From assembly GCA_012267415.1 (NCBI GenBank), contig JAAXGN010000001.1, positions 124,001 to 188,000 of the forward strand: a stretch of 64,000 bases of DNA, read 5' to 3'. The position numbers were made by a program, and so were the translations under genes. This DNA is from Candidatus Poribacteria bacterium (GTDB lineage Bacteria > Poribacteria > WGA-4E > WGA-3G). Positions 1-9,986 of the stretch are shown here, one piece after another. Each line of letters begins with the position of its first letter. The stretch's first letter is position 1. The notes under the pieces are model-generated. The model was not told the origin of the DNA. It searched no databases and saw only the letters and a program-made list of their open reading frames with translations.

Positions 1-15
1 GATAATTAAACTTGG

Positions 16-43
16 TGGGCACTACTTATATTAGTGGTGCCCA
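16..43 (+). terminator. Hairpin upstream of the first LRR gene
   Basis: A 10-base stem with one G-T mismatch (16-25 against 34-43, arms TGGGCACTAC and GTGGTGCCCA) closes an 8-base loop and is followed by TTTTAT. It looks like the intrinsic terminator of a gene outside the window. It sits only 12 bases before the LRR start codon, so a role in the leader of that gene is also possible. Confidence 0.5.
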
Positions 44-55
44 TTTTATAACATT

Positions 56-1126
56 ATGAAATCTCTGTACTTGCTTTTTACAATACCTATAGTTTTCCTC
101 GATTGTTCATCTAATCAGAATGTGGTAATACCAGATGTCAACTTAGCCACTGCTGTGCGCGAAGCACTCGAATTAGGTCCAACCGTTCCTATCCCACAAA
201 ATCAATTGGTTGAGTTAGAACAACTCAATGCTGGAGGAAAAGGCATAAAGGACTTAACCGGACTGGAAAAAGCATCCGGGTTAAAGGTTTTAAAACTTTA
301 CAAGAATGAGATAACAGACCTAAGACCAATTGCAGGATTGACTCAACTTACAGAGTTAATTCTCTACGACAATAAAATCAGCGACATCTCACCAATTGCG
401 GGGTTAAAGAATCTTAAAACACAACTATATCTTGATGGTAATCAGATAAGTGACATTTCACCACTAGCAAACTTAACGCAGTTGTCAGAGTTAAACATCT
501 GTCAGAACCAAATAAGTGACATTTCGCCTCTTGCACACTTAACGCAATTGACAATGTTACATCTTTACGACAATCAGATTAGTGATTTGGAACCACTTAA
601 AACATTGACCCAGTTAGAGAAACTAAACCTTGGGAAGAATCAGATCAGCGAGTTTTCTCCTCTATCTAACTTAAAACAGCTAACAAGTCTATACCTTCAC
701 AATAATTACATCAAGGATCTTACAGCACTTGTTGGTTTACCGAATCTAAGGTCTTTATCACTTGCCCATAATCAGATCAGCAACATAACGCCACTTGCAG
801 AATTGCGACAATTGACACACTTGACTCTCCAAAACAACCAAATAAGTGACATAACACCACTCGCTACATTGTCAATGTTAAATGGGTTATTGCTTGGGGA
901 GAATCAGATAAGTGATGTTAAACCTTGTTCAAAATTGACACAGATTACGGAATTATATCTGAGTAAAAACCATATCCGGGACATTACACCACTGGAAAAC
1001 TTAACCGAATTGATAGACTTATGGATCATAGGTAATCCAATTCAAGATATGGAACCACTCAGAAAACTACTGAAACAGAATAAAGACTTGGAAATTGATG
1101 TAGAAACGCTATCTGATAAACACTAA
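56..1126 (+). CDS. Internalin-type LRR lipoprotein (paralogue 1)
   Basis: A 356-residue surface or periplasmic protein. The N-terminus is a lipoprotein signal (hydrophobic residues 4-15, then a lipobox-like FLDC with Cys17). A cap at about residues 24-75 reads VVIPDVNLATAVREAL and ends at DLTGLEKASG. About twelve 22-residue leucine-rich repeats follow, with the pattern LTxLxLxxNQISDISPL typical of the LRR_4/internalin class. The C-terminal cap has NPIQDMEPLRKLL. LRR proteins of this class bind proteins or glycans; the ligand is unknown. It is the first of six same-strand paralogues. Repeat 11 carries PCSKL in place of the usual PL core, a small irregularity. Family assignment is firm; function is not. 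Confidence 0.85.
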   Translation: MKSLYLLFTIPIVFLDCSSNQNVVIPDVNLATAVREALELGPTVPIPQNQLVELEQLNAGGKGIKDLTGLEKASGLKVLKLYKNEITDLRPIAGLTQLTELILYDNKISDISPIAGLKNLKTQLYLDGNQISDISPLANLTQLSELNICQNQISDISPLAHLTQLTMLHLYDNQISDLEPLKTLTQLEKLNLGKNQISEFSPLSNLKQLTSLYLHNNYIKDLTALVGLPNLRSLSLAHNQISNITPLAELRQLTHLTLQNNQISDITPLATLSMLNGLLLGENQISDVKPCSKLTQITELYLSKNHIRDITPLENLTELIDLWIIGNPIQDMEPLRKLLKQNKDLEIDVETLSDKH

Positions 1127-1236
1127 TACATCTTTTGGTTAATCGTAAATACAAATATAACCCAAGTTGCTACCTATAAGTTTTGGAAATGGAAACACCG
1201 TCTTTAATGTAAAAATGCTGTTAACTAGCCAGTATT

Positions 1237-1364
1237 TGTAGCACGGGGAATGCCATTGGGCGAATGCGCGCATGGCATTCGCCATGATTCATACCGTTGA
1301 TTTCACTTTTAGTTTGCGCCATTTGACACAAACTGAAAGTTTGTGCTACATAGGTGGCGACTTA
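1237..1364. repeat. Dispersed palindromic element, copy 1
   Basis: This fills much of the 313-base gap between the first two LRR genes. It starts with TGTAGCAC and has the inverted copy GTGCTACA at 1343-1350. Inside are two further palindromes: AATGCCAT with ATGGCATT, and CACAAACT with AGTTTGTG. A near-identical copy lies at 55949-56078, on the same strand and about 54.7 kb away. Similarity continues about 14 bases past the terminal repeat. No reading frame is seen in it, so it resembles a non-autonomous MITE or REP-like element. The rest of the gap shows nothing recognisable. Confidence 0.75.
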
Positions 1365-1439
1365 GGTAAATATAGTAGAACACAATTATTGAAAATCGGA
1401 ATAGTGCCAATTTATTCACATTAGCAGGAATATCACTCT

Positions 1440-2375
1440 ATGAAGAATTTTTGTCTGCTCCTTACTTTGCTCATAGTTGTTCTTGGTTGTTCTTCTGGTC
1501 CAGAAGTGATAATACCCGATGTAAACTTAGCCACTGCGGTAAGAGAAGCACTCGGTTTAAGTCCAAACACACCTATTCCACAAGGGAAGTTTGAAAACTT
1601 AGAAAAACTCAGTGCCGATAGTCGAGATATAGAAGACTTAACGGGTTTAGAGAAAGCTATAGGATTAACGACTTTAGAACTTCGAAAGAATCAGATTGAG
1701 GACTTAATGCCTCTCTCGAATCTAACACAACTGACACACTTGTACCTTGGTGAAAATCAGATCAGCAACATTAGACCTTTGTCTAACTTAACCCAGTTGA
1801 CGAGTTTGGATATCGTAGCAAATCAGATCAACGACATAAGACCGATAGAAAACTTGTCACAGTTGGAAATGCTATGGCTTGATAAGAACAAAATCAGTGA
1901 TTTAATACCACTGGCAAACTTGACAGAGTTGACCACACTATACATTTCAGATAATCAGATTAGCGACATAAATCCACTCAATAATCTAACACAGTTGATA
2001 ACGTTGTGGTTGGATAAAAACAAAATCAGCGACATAAAACCACTGGAGAACTTAACCCAGTTAACAACATTAGGCATAGAGTTGAATCAGATCAGTGACG
2101 TAAAACCACTTAGCCACTTGACACAGTTGACAAAGTTATACCTTTCGGATAATCAGATCAGTAGTATAGAATCTTTCAATGACTTAACACAATTGCAAGT
2201 ATTGTCACTAAATCGGAATCAAGTCAGCGACATAAAGCCACTGAATAACTTGACTCATTTGGAAGAATTATTCCTTACGGACAATCCAATTCAGGATATG
2301 GAACCACTGCGAAAACTCAAAAAACAGCTTCCAGATTTGGCTCTGGACATTGAGGTCGCAGAAACAGATGAGTAA
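1440..2375 (+). CDS. Internalin-type LRR lipoprotein (paralogue 2)
   Basis: A 311-residue LRR protein of the same design as its neighbours. It has a clear lipoprotein signal (MKNFCLLLTLLIVVLGC, lipobox VLGC, Cys17), then the cap VIIPDVNLATAVREALGL, about ten 22-residue repeats of the NQISDI type, and the C-cap NPIQDMEPLRKLKKQ. It should be lipid-anchored in the envelope. Its stop codon lies inside ATGAGTAA, where the ATG at 2368 begins the next LRR gene in another frame. The two genes are therefore either translationally coupled or the two halves of one frameshifted two-module gene. Confidence 0.85.
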   Translation: MKNFCLLLTLLIVVLGCSSGPEVIIPDVNLATAVREALGLSPNTPIPQGKFENLEKLSADSRDIEDLTGLEKAIGLTTLELRKNQIEDLMPLSNLTQLTHLYLGENQISNIRPLSNLTQLTSLDIVANQINDIRPIENLSQLEMLWLDKNKISDLIPLANLTELTTLYISDNQISDINPLNNLTQLITLWLDKNKISDIKPLENLTQLTTLGIELNQISDVKPLSHLTQLTKLYLSDNQISSIESFNDLTQLQVLSLNRNQVSDIKPLNNLTHLEELFLTDNPIQDMEPLRKLKKQLPDLALDIEVAETDE

Positions 2376-3135
2376 GTGCCAAAAGGATTTCATTTTTATG
2401 GAGAATCTGACTGGAACCATTCCAGACATCAACTTAGCCAACGCTATAAAAGAGGCAATCGGTTTGAGTTCTGAGGAGGCTATACCGCTAAAGGAACTTA
2501 AAGAACTGAAGGATCTAAAGGCAGAAGAGAAAGAAATAAAAGATCTAACTGGGTTAGAATCAGCGACTGGCTTAATAGTATTAGAGCTTCAAAAAAACCA
2601 TATTAGTGATATAAGACCGATTGCAGGTTTGACAAAGTTGACATACTTAGAGTTCTGGGACAATCAGATCAGTGATATTTCACCTCTGGCAGATTTAGCA
2701 CAATTAACGAAATTAGGACTTGGCAAAAACAGAATCAGCGACATTACTTCACTCGCTGGATTGAGAAAACTGACAGAAATGGGACTTTGGGACAATCAGA
2801 TCAAGGACTTGAGTCCACTTGAAAACTTAAAACAGATGGAGATATTGAACATCAGAAGGAACTTACTAAAGGACATCAGTCCACTCTCAAACTTATCTGA
2901 ATTAACGCATTTATGGCTCAGTGGGAATCAGATTAGTGATATATCACCACTTGCTGGTTTAAAGCAATTGACACACTTAGCACTGGACGAGAATCAGATC
3001 ACTGACATTGACATTATAGAAAACTTGATGAACCTGAAACAATTAAATATCAAAAACAACCCGCTCCAGGACTTGAAATCGCTCAACAGACTGAAAAAAC
3101 AGATGCCAGATTTAGTACTTGATACAGGAGAATAA
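2368..3135 (+). CDS. LRR protein lacking a signal peptide (paralogue 3)
   Basis: A 255-residue LRR protein if the ATG at 2368 is used. That ATG overlaps the stop of the upstream gene by 8 bases. A TTG at 2350 and an ATG at 2398 are alternatives. The cap GTIPDINLANAIKEAIGL is reached within about 15-20 residues, with no export signal before it, unlike the other five paralogues. About nine 22-residue repeats and the C-cap NPLQDLKSLNRLKKQ follow. As a free protein it would be cytoplasmic, which is odd for this family. As a continuation of the upstream gene it would form a two-module protein like 4487-7366. Confidence 0.7.
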   Translation: MSKCQKDFIFMENLTGTIPDINLANAIKEAIGLSSEEAIPLKELKELKDLKAEEKEIKDLTGLESATGLIVLELQKNHISDIRPIAGLTKLTYLEFWDNQISDISPLADLAQLTKLGLGKNRISDITSLAGLRKLTEMGLWDNQIKDLSPLENLKQMEILNIRRNLLKDISPLSNLSELTHLWLSGNQISDISPLAGLKQLTHLALDENQITDIDIIENLMNLKQLNIKNNPLQDLKSLNRLKKQMPDLVLDTGE

Positions 3136-3146
3136 AAGTACACAAA

Positions 3147-4436
3147 ATGAAGAATAGCTTGCTAATGTTAACGTTGCTTATAGTTTTCCATTTTCTTATA
3201 CCTACATACGCGGTGACTATTCCTGATGTCAACTTAGCGAATGTTGTCCGGGTAGCACTCGGCCTGGAGGACAACGACACTATTCCGCCGGAGAAATTGG
3301 CAACATTAGAGCAGTTGCATGCTTACAACAAAAACATAGAAGACTTAACAGGGTTGGAGAAAGCAACGAGTTTAAAGACTTTGCAACTTCGTAAGAATCA
3401 TATCCGTGATCTTACACCGCTTAGTTCATTAACACAATTAACAGGATTGTACCTCAAGGAGAATCAGATCAGCGATCTCACACCCCTTAGTGGATTAACA
3501 AAGTTAACAGAATTATCCCTCGGTGGAAACCAGATTAACAACATAAAACCGATCGCAGGGATGAAGCAGTTGACCAAGTTATGGCTCTGGGGAAATCAGA
3601 TTAGTGATATAATGCCAGTCGGTGGACTGACGCAATTATCAGAGCTGTGGCTGAATGATAATCAAATTACCGACATAAAATCGCTCAAAAACTTAACACA
3701 GTTGGAGAAGTTAAGACTTCAGGGAAATCAGATCAATGACATCACGCCTCTCTCAAAGTTAACACAGTTAGTAGAGTTAAACCTCGCAGGAAATCAGATT
3801 AGTGACATAAAACCGCTTGCAGATTTGAAGCGCTTGACAAAGTTATGGATTTGGCGGAAGCATTTAAGTGATATTTCCCCACTCAAGGATCTAACACAAT
3901 TAACCCACTTATATCTTGGGGATAATCAGATTAGGGACATCGCACCACTCACTCAATTGAAACGATTAGTGGCGTTAAATCTTCAAAGGAATAAGATCAG
4001 TGATATAACACCACTCGCAGGGTTAACGGAGATGACAGATATGGCACTCGGTGGGAACGCAATTAGTGACATCACACCACTCGCTGGCATGAAACAATTG
4101 GCTTGGATATGGATTTGGGGAAACCGAATTACTGACATTACACCACTTGCTAAGTTAACACAATTGACAATACTGCATCTTAGCAGAAATCAGATTAGTA
4201 ACATAAAACCGCTTGGGGGATTAACAAGACTAAAAGAATTAGTGCTCTCTACTAATAAAATCAGTGACTTTAGTTATATTGAAAACCTTACAAATCTAAA
4301 CAGTTTAGATGTAAGACGAAATCCAATTCAGAATATGGAACCACTTCAAAAATTACTTGAACAGTTGCCAGATTTAGAACTGGATATTCCAGTAGAAATG
4401 GAATTGAATATTAAACCACCCGCTGCAAACAGATAG
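3147..4436 (+). CDS. Secreted internalin-type LRR protein (paralogue 4)
   Basis: A 429-residue protein with a Sec signal peptide that is not a lipoprotein signal: hydrophobic residues 4-18 and a likely cleavage after PTYA, giving VTIPDVNLANVVRVAL. The cap is followed by about fifteen 22-residue leucine-rich repeats, several with an unusual WLWGNQI or WIWRKH face. The C-cap is NPIQNMEPLQKLL and the short tail ends in LNIKPPAANR. It starts 11 bases after paralogue 3, so the two are probably co-transcribed. The tail is shared with paralogues 5 and 6. Confidence 0.85.
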   Translation: MKNSLLMLTLLIVFHFLIPTYAVTIPDVNLANVVRVALGLEDNDTIPPEKLATLEQLHAYNKNIEDLTGLEKATSLKTLQLRKNHIRDLTPLSSLTQLTGLYLKENQISDLTPLSGLTKLTELSLGGNQINNIKPIAGMKQLTKLWLWGNQISDIMPVGGLTQLSELWLNDNQITDIKSLKNLTQLEKLRLQGNQINDITPLSKLTQLVELNLAGNQISDIKPLADLKRLTKLWIWRKHLSDISPLKDLTQLTHLYLGDNQIRDIAPLTQLKRLVALNLQRNKISDITPLAGLTEMTDMALGGNAISDITPLAGMKQLAWIWIWGNRITDITPLAKLTQLTILHLSRNQISNIKPLGGLTRLKELVLSTNKISDFSYIENLTNLNSLDVRRNPIQNMEPLQKLLEQLPDLELDIPVEMELNIKPPAANR

Positions 4437-4486
4437 ATGATCACTTCAATGTTAAAATGTACCAGACTTTCCAATGAGGTAACATT

Positions 4487-7366
4487 ATGAAAAGAAATTG
4501 TCTTGTATTTATCATACTCATTGTTTCTCTCCCTTATTCTTCAATCCATGCAGTGACAATACCTGATGTCAACTTAGCTGCTACACTGCGTGATGCAATC
4601 GGTTTAAATGAAAACGAAACAATCACAAAGGAGAAACTACAAGAATTAGAATCCTTAGATGCAACAAAGAAAGACATAAAAAACATAACAGGTTTAGAGA
4701 AAGCAACAGGACTAACGACTTTAAAACTGACAGATAATCAGATCAGAGACATCACTCCATTGGAAGATTTGAAAAAACTGAAGGATCTGGACTTGATAAA
4801 TAATCTTATCAGTGACATCACGCCTGTCAAAGGACTAACACAACTTACTAAATTATCGATCTTTGGCAATCAGATCAGCGACATTACATCACTTACAGGA
4901 TTATCAAAACTAACAGAATTAAGGAGTTCCCATAATCAGATCAGCGATATAAAACCCCTTACTGGTCTGACACAACTCACACATTTATTCATCGAAAATA
5001 ACCCAATTATCGACCTTACACCACTTATAAGCATGAAGCAGTTACAAGGACTATACATTGGTGGAAATCCAATCAACGACTTAACGATATTTGCTGGTTT
5101 GACAGAATTAAGGCATCTATCGCTTTGGGAAAGTCAAATAAGTGACATCACACCCATCGCTGGATTGACAGAATTAACGAAATTATTCCTCATAGGGAAT
5201 TCAATCAGAAACATAACGCCACTCGCTGGGTTAACGAAACTGAATAGGTTACACCTTGCGTATAATCAGATTAGCAATATTGAACCCCTTGCAGAACTTT
5301 CAGATCTCACGATTCTAGGGCTTGATGGCAACAAGATCAGTGATATAAAACCACTCTCCGGATTGACGAAACTAACAAGGTTGACACTCATGGAAACTCA
5401 AGTCAGCGACATTTCGCCACTTGCCGGATTGAAGCAATTGACATGGTTAGATCTCTATGACAATAATGTAAATGACATTTCACCGCTTTCAGGTTTAACC
5501 CAACTAACAGAATTAGACCTCATGTTTAATAAAGTCGGAGACATAAAACCACTGGCGGACTTGACGCAACTGACAGATCTGTTTCTTAGTAATAACGAAG
5601 TTAGCAATATAAAACCGCTTGCGCGTTTGACGCAGCTGACAGACTTATTACTTGGCAGCAATAAAATCAGCGACCTAAAACCGCTTGAGAAAATGACTCA
5701 GTTGACAAGATTAACGCTTGAAGGCAATCAAGTAACCGACATTACACCACTATCTAATTCAACGAAACTGACACAGTTGCTGCTTCATAACAATAAAATC
5801 AGCGACATGAGTCCTATTGAAAAGTTAACTGGTTTAACGCGATTAACTGTTAGAGGAAATCCAATTCAGGATATGGAACCACTTCAGAGACTACGGACAC
5901 GACTTCCGAATTTGGAATTAGATATGCAAATAAGTATCCTGGATCCCACAATTCCTGATGTTAACTTAGCCAACGTTGTCCGGGGAGCACTCGGTCTAAG
6001 TCCCAACGACATAATTCCACCAGAAAAGTTGGCAACATTGGAGCAGCTGCATGGTTACAACAAAGACATACAGGACTTAACAGGGTTGGAAAAAGCTGCG
6101 AGTTTAAAGACTTTGCAGCTTCGCCAAAATCAAATCAGTGATCTTACACCGATCAGTGGATTAACACAATTAACTGGTTTATACCTAAAGGATAATCAAA
6201 TCAGTGATCTCACACCGATCAAGGATCTAACAAAGTTAACTGAACTATCCCTCGGCGGAAATCAAATTAGCGACATAAAACCGATTACAAACTTGAAACA
6301 ATTAACAACTTTATGGCTTTGGGGTAATCAGATTACTGATATAATGCCAATCGATGGATTATCGCAATTGTCTGAGTTGTGGCTGAATCGTAATCAGATC
6401 ACCGACATTACACCCCTCAAAAACTTAACACAACTTACAGAAATACATATTCAAAGGAACAGAATTGCTGATATAACGCCACTCAGAGAATTAACCCTGT
6501 TAGAAATATTAGATCTGGGTGGGAATATAATAGAAGACATTACACCCTTAACAGGATTGACAGAGATGAGAGAACTGTGGCTTTGGGGGAATCATTTCTT
6601 CAACATCACATCACTCAAAGAACTAACAAACTTAGAGGAGTTAAACCTTCATGACACGCAAATTCGTGACATAACTATTCTCGGTGATATGACAGAACTG
6701 ACATGGCTACGACTTGATAAAAATGCAATTATTGACATTACACCCCTCAAAAACTTGACACAACTTACAGATTTGCAGTTACAAGGGAATCAAATCACAG
6801 ACATCAGACCACTAACGGGTTTAATAAAACTGGAGAAACTACGACTTCATAACAACCAAATTGATGATATCACACCACTTAAAGAATTGACCCGGTTAAG
6901 AGAGTTAAATTTGGGTGGGAACCAAATTGATGATATCACGGTTCTTCAAAATATGCGGTATCTGACAGCATTGTGGGCATGGAGAAATCAGATTGCGGAT
7001 ATCACACCTCTTACTAAGTTGATAAGAATGCAAAGGTTATGGCTTTGGGGGAATGATATTCAGGATATCACACCGCTAAAATATCTGAGATTTTTAGAAG
7101 AACTAAGTCTTGGTCAAAACAGAATCAGCGATCTCACACCGATTGCTAGAGCCATACGGTTAAAGACGTTGCATTTTGACAGAAACCAGATCACTGACAT
7201 CAGTCTCATTGAAAAGTTTCGGCGTTTAACAAGTTTATATGTCCATGGAAATCCGATTCAGGATATGGGACCATTTCAGAAATTCATGGAACAAAATGCA
7301 GATTTACAAACGGATATGCCAGCAGAAGTGGAATTGAATATTCAACCACCCCCTGCAAACAAATAG
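4487..7366 (+). CDS. Two-module secreted LRR protein (paralogue 5)
   Basis: At 959 residues this is the largest LRR protein here. A Sec signal (hydrophobic residues 5-16, cleavage near IHA-VT) leads into the cap TIPDVNLAATLRDAIGL. About eighteen repeats run to the C-cap NPIQDMEPLQRLR near residue 470. A complete second module then begins near residue 488 with TIPDVNLANVVRGALGL, and about seventeen more repeats lead to NPIQDMGPFQKFM and the tail LNIQPPPANK. Module 2 resembles paralogue 4 more than module 1 (for example the WLWGNQI repeats), so the gene looks like a fusion of two neighbours. Binding partner unknown. Confidence 0.85.
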   Translation: MKRNCLVFIILIVSLPYSSIHAVTIPDVNLAATLRDAIGLNENETITKEKLQELESLDATKKDIKNITGLEKATGLTTLKLTDNQIRDITPLEDLKKLKDLDLINNLISDITPVKGLTQLTKLSIFGNQISDITSLTGLSKLTELRSSHNQISDIKPLTGLTQLTHLFIENNPIIDLTPLISMKQLQGLYIGGNPINDLTIFAGLTELRHLSLWESQISDITPIAGLTELTKLFLIGNSIRNITPLAGLTKLNRLHLAYNQISNIEPLAELSDLTILGLDGNKISDIKPLSGLTKLTRLTLMETQVSDISPLAGLKQLTWLDLYDNNVNDISPLSGLTQLTELDLMFNKVGDIKPLADLTQLTDLFLSNNEVSNIKPLARLTQLTDLLLGSNKISDLKPLEKMTQLTRLTLEGNQVTDITPLSNSTKLTQLLLHNNKISDMSPIEKLTGLTRLTVRGNPIQDMEPLQRLRTRLPNLELDMQISILDPTIPDVNLANVVRGALGLSPNDIIPPEKLATLEQLHGYNKDIQDLTGLEKAASLKTLQLRQNQISDLTPISGLTQLTGLYLKDNQISDLTPIKDLTKLTELSLGGNQISDIKPITNLKQLTTLWLWGNQITDIMPIDGLSQLSELWLNRNQITDITPLKNLTQLTEIHIQRNRIADITPLRELTLLEILDLGGNIIEDITPLTGLTEMRELWLWGNHFFNITSLKELTNLEELNLHDTQIRDITILGDMTELTWLRLDKNAIIDITPLKNLTQLTDLQLQGNQITDIRPLTGLIKLEKLRLHNNQIDDITPLKELTRLRELNLGGNQIDDITVLQNMRYLTALWAWRNQIADITPLTKLIRMQRLWLWGNDIQDITPLKYLRFLEELSLGQNRISDLTPIARAIRLKTLHFDRNQITDISLIEKFRRLTSLYVHGNPIQDMGPFQKFMEQNADLQTDMPAEVELNIQPPPANK

Positions 7367-7500
7367 ATGATCGTTATTTTGTTATAGAATGGTCTCATGG
7401 ACAAATCTTTTCATCATATTCCAATGGAGATATTTCAAAATATTGGACTATGAACGTTAACATTCATCAGGTGCGTTTGGTGGCGTTCTTGTATAACTTT

Positions 7501-8460
7501 ATGAAACATATTTCTTTTCTTTTTATTCTTCTTATATTTTTTTTTAGTTGTTCATCTGACCAGGATGTTACAATTCCTGACCCAAACTTAGCTGCTGCCG
7601 TTCGAGATGCACTCGGTTTAGGTCCAACCGATCCTATTCCGCTAAAGAAGTTGAAAGAATTAGAACGGTTGGATGCTGACAACAAGGGCATAAAAGACCT
7701 AACAGGATTAGAAAAGGCAACACGATTAAAGATTTTAAAACTTCAGAAGAATCAAATCAGTGTCATCAAGCCTCTTACCGAATTAACACAGTTAGTCCAT
7801 CTTGAACTTTTTGAGAATCAGATTGACGATATCACCCCTCTCGCTAGATCAACAAAGTTAACGTTATTATGGCTTGACTATAATCATATCCGTGACCTAA
7901 CATCCCTCACTCGCTTGACACAAATAACAAAATTAGGACTTAATGGGAATCGCATCAGCGATCTAACACCGCTCACCAGATTAACACAGATCGCAATATT
8001 ACGACTTCGCGACAATCATATCAGCGACCTAACACCGCTTACTGATTTGACACAACTATCACATTTAATTCTTATGGAGAATAATATCTCCGACCTAACA
8101 CCACTCACCAGATTGACACAGTTGGAAGGATTATGGCTTGATAACAATCAAATAGACGATCTTACCCCACTTGCTGGGTTGACACAGTTGACTGAATTAG
8201 GAATCAATGAAAATCAAATCAAGAATGGTACACCACTCACTGATTTGACACAGATGATGAGATTACGGTTAAATAGAAATCAAATTAGCGACATCAGTTT
8301 TATTGAAAATTTCATGAATTTGAAACGTTTACGTATCAGAGAAAACCCGGTTCAGGATTTGGAACCGCTCCAAAAATTATTAAAACAAATCCCGGATTTG
8401 GAACTGGATATTCAACCAACAGAAGAGTTGGATATTCAACCTCCGCCTGCAAATGATTAA
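7501..8460 (+). CDS. Internalin-type LRR lipoprotein (paralogue 6)
   Basis: From the ATG at 7501 this is 319 residues. That start is preferred over an in-frame ATG at 7450 because it places a lipoprotein signal at the N-terminus (MKHISFLFILLIFFFSC, Cys17). No good Shine-Dalgarno is visible for either. The cap TIPDPNLAAAVRDALGL, about eleven 22-residue repeats (NQISDLTPL type), the C-cap NPVQDLEPLQKLL and the tail LDIQPPPAND follow. It ends 47 bases before the first DUF1501 gene on the same strand and may be co-transcribed with it. Confidence 0.8.
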   Translation: MKHISFLFILLIFFFSCSSDQDVTIPDPNLAAAVRDALGLGPTDPIPLKKLKELERLDADNKGIKDLTGLEKATRLKILKLQKNQISVIKPLTELTQLVHLELFENQIDDITPLARSTKLTLLWLDYNHIRDLTSLTRLTQITKLGLNGNRISDLTPLTRLTQIAILRLRDNHISDLTPLTDLTQLSHLILMENNISDLTPLTRLTQLEGLWLDNNQIDDLTPLAGLTQLTELGINENQIKNGTPLTDLTQMMRLRLNRNQISDISFIENFMNLKRLRIRENPVQDLEPLQKLLKQIPDLELDIQPTEELDIQPPPAND

Positions 8461-8507
8461 GTACCACATGTCTGAATTAAAAAGCAGACATGCAAAGGAG
8501 TTAAACA

Positions 8508-9986
8508 ATGGATCCGATTAAGGAATATCTGAAACTTGAAACCCGCCGTCAATTTTTCGGCAAATGTGCTATGGGACTCGGCGGTGCTGCCCTTGCCTCA
8601 ATGCTGCCGAGTAGTATTGTTAACGCACTTGAACAACAAGCAGGAACACGGGTCGGGGGTCTACCAGAACTACCACACTTTGCCCCGAAGGCTAAACGCG
8701 CAATTTACCTGTTTATGTCCGGTGCACCATCACAAATGGACCTGTTTGACTATAAACCGACTATGGGAGAATGGTTTGATAAGGACCTACCAGAAACGGT
8801 TCGGATGGGACAACGCCTCACGACAATGACTTCAGGACAAGCACGTTTTCCTATAGCACCCTCTATCTTTGAATTCAAAAAGTATGACAACGGCAGCGAT
8901 GGTGCATGGTTGAGCGAATTGTTACCTCACACCGCAACGATGGTAAAAGATATTGCTATCGTCAAATCGGTACACACGGATGCGATTAACCACGATCCTG
9001 CCATCACCTTTGTCTGTACTGGCGATGAAACCCCTGGCAAACCGAGTCTTGGTGCATGGCTCAGTTACGGACTCGGCAGTGAGAACCAGAATCTTCCCGC
9101 TTTTATCGTTATGAACGCTACTTGGAGCGGTCCTAAGGGCGCACAAGCACTGTACAACCGTCTCTGGGGTTCCGGTTTCCTCCCATCCGAACATCAAGGT
9201 GTACTGCTTCGTAGTCAAGGTGACCCTGTCCTCTTCCTTTCAAATCCGAAAGGGATGAGTGAAAAAGCACGCAAACGCATGTTGGACACACTTGTCAAAC
9301 TCAATGAGGAATTATACGAAGAGGTCGGTGACCCAGAAACACATGCCCGTATCTCACAATATGAGATGGCATTCCGTATGCAGTCCTCTGTCCCTGAACT
9401 TACAGATCTAAAACAGGAATCGGACAAAGTTAAGGAGATGTACGGACCAGAGGTAGATACGCCCGGAACATTTGCTAACTGCTGTATCCTTGCCAGACGC
9501 ATGATGGAACGTGATGTCCGTCTCGTGCAGATCTTCCATCGTGGATGGGACCAGCACGGAGAACTACCGAAGAACATTCGGAATCAGGCGCGCGACATTG
9601 ACCAACCTGCAACCGCACTCGTTCAAGACCTGAAGCAACGTGGGATGCTTGATGATACACTCGTTGTGTGGGGTGGCGAATTTGGTCGGACTGTTTATTG
9701 TCAAGGTGCACTTACGAAGGATAATTACGGACGCGATCATCATCCGAAATGCTTCACACTCTGGATGGCTGGTGGCGGTATAAAAGGTGGAATCGTTTAC
9801 GGTGAAACAGATGATTTCAGTTACAACATCGTCAAAGACCCTGTCTCTGTCCGCGATCTAAATGCAACGATCCTTAACCAACTCGGTATTGACCATGAAA
9901 GGTTGACTTTTAAGTTCCAAGGGCTTGACCATCGGTTGACTGGTGTTGAAGAGAAAGCACGGGTTGTGAATGAGATATTGGCTTAA
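8508..9986 (+). CDS. DUF1501 twin-arginine exported protein, copy A
   Basis: A 492-residue protein with a Tat signal ([10 protein letters not shown] followed by a hydrophobic stretch to about residue 35) and a sulfatase/alkaline-phosphatase-like fold typical of DUF1501. The C-terminal half contains VWGGEFGRT and GRDHHP, which are hallmark segments of the family. A strong ribosome site (AAAGGAG) lies 9 bases before the ATG. DUF1501 proteins are abundant in planctomycetes and poribacteria, and their substrate is not established; a sulfatase-like hydrolase is the usual guess. It is about 93 percent identical by eye (35 differences counted) to the copy at 11478-12956. Its stop overlaps that of the convergent dehydrogenase. 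Confidence 0.9.
   Translation: MDPIKEYLKLETRRQFFGKCAMGLGGAALASMLPSSIVNALEQQAGTRVGGLPELPHFAPKAKRAIYLFMSGAPSQMDLFDYKPTMGEWFDKDLPETVRMGQRLTTMTSGQARFPIAPSIFEFKKYDNGSDGAWLSELLPHTATMVKDIAIVKSVHTDAINHDPAITFVCTGDETPGKPSLGAWLSYGLGSENQNLPAFIVMNATWSGPKGAQALYNRLWGSGFLPSEHQGVLLRSQGDPVLFLSNPKGMSEKARKRMLDTLVKLNEELYEEVGDPETHARISQYEMAFRMQSSVPELTDLKQESDKVKEMYGPEVDTPGTFANCCILARRMMERDVRLVQIFHRGWDQHGELPKNIRNQARDIDQPATALVQDLKQRGMLDDTLVVWGGEFGRTVYCQGALTKDNYGRDHHPKCFTLWMAGGGIKGGIVYGETDDFSYNIVKDPVSVRDLNATILNQLGIDHERLTFKFQGLDHRLTGVEEKARVVNEILA

Noticed and set aside
300-8400. Regularly spaced DNA repeats resembling a CRISPR-like array
   Set aside because: The 66-base periodicity is the coding sequence of 22-residue leucine-rich repeats, and there are no unique spacers.
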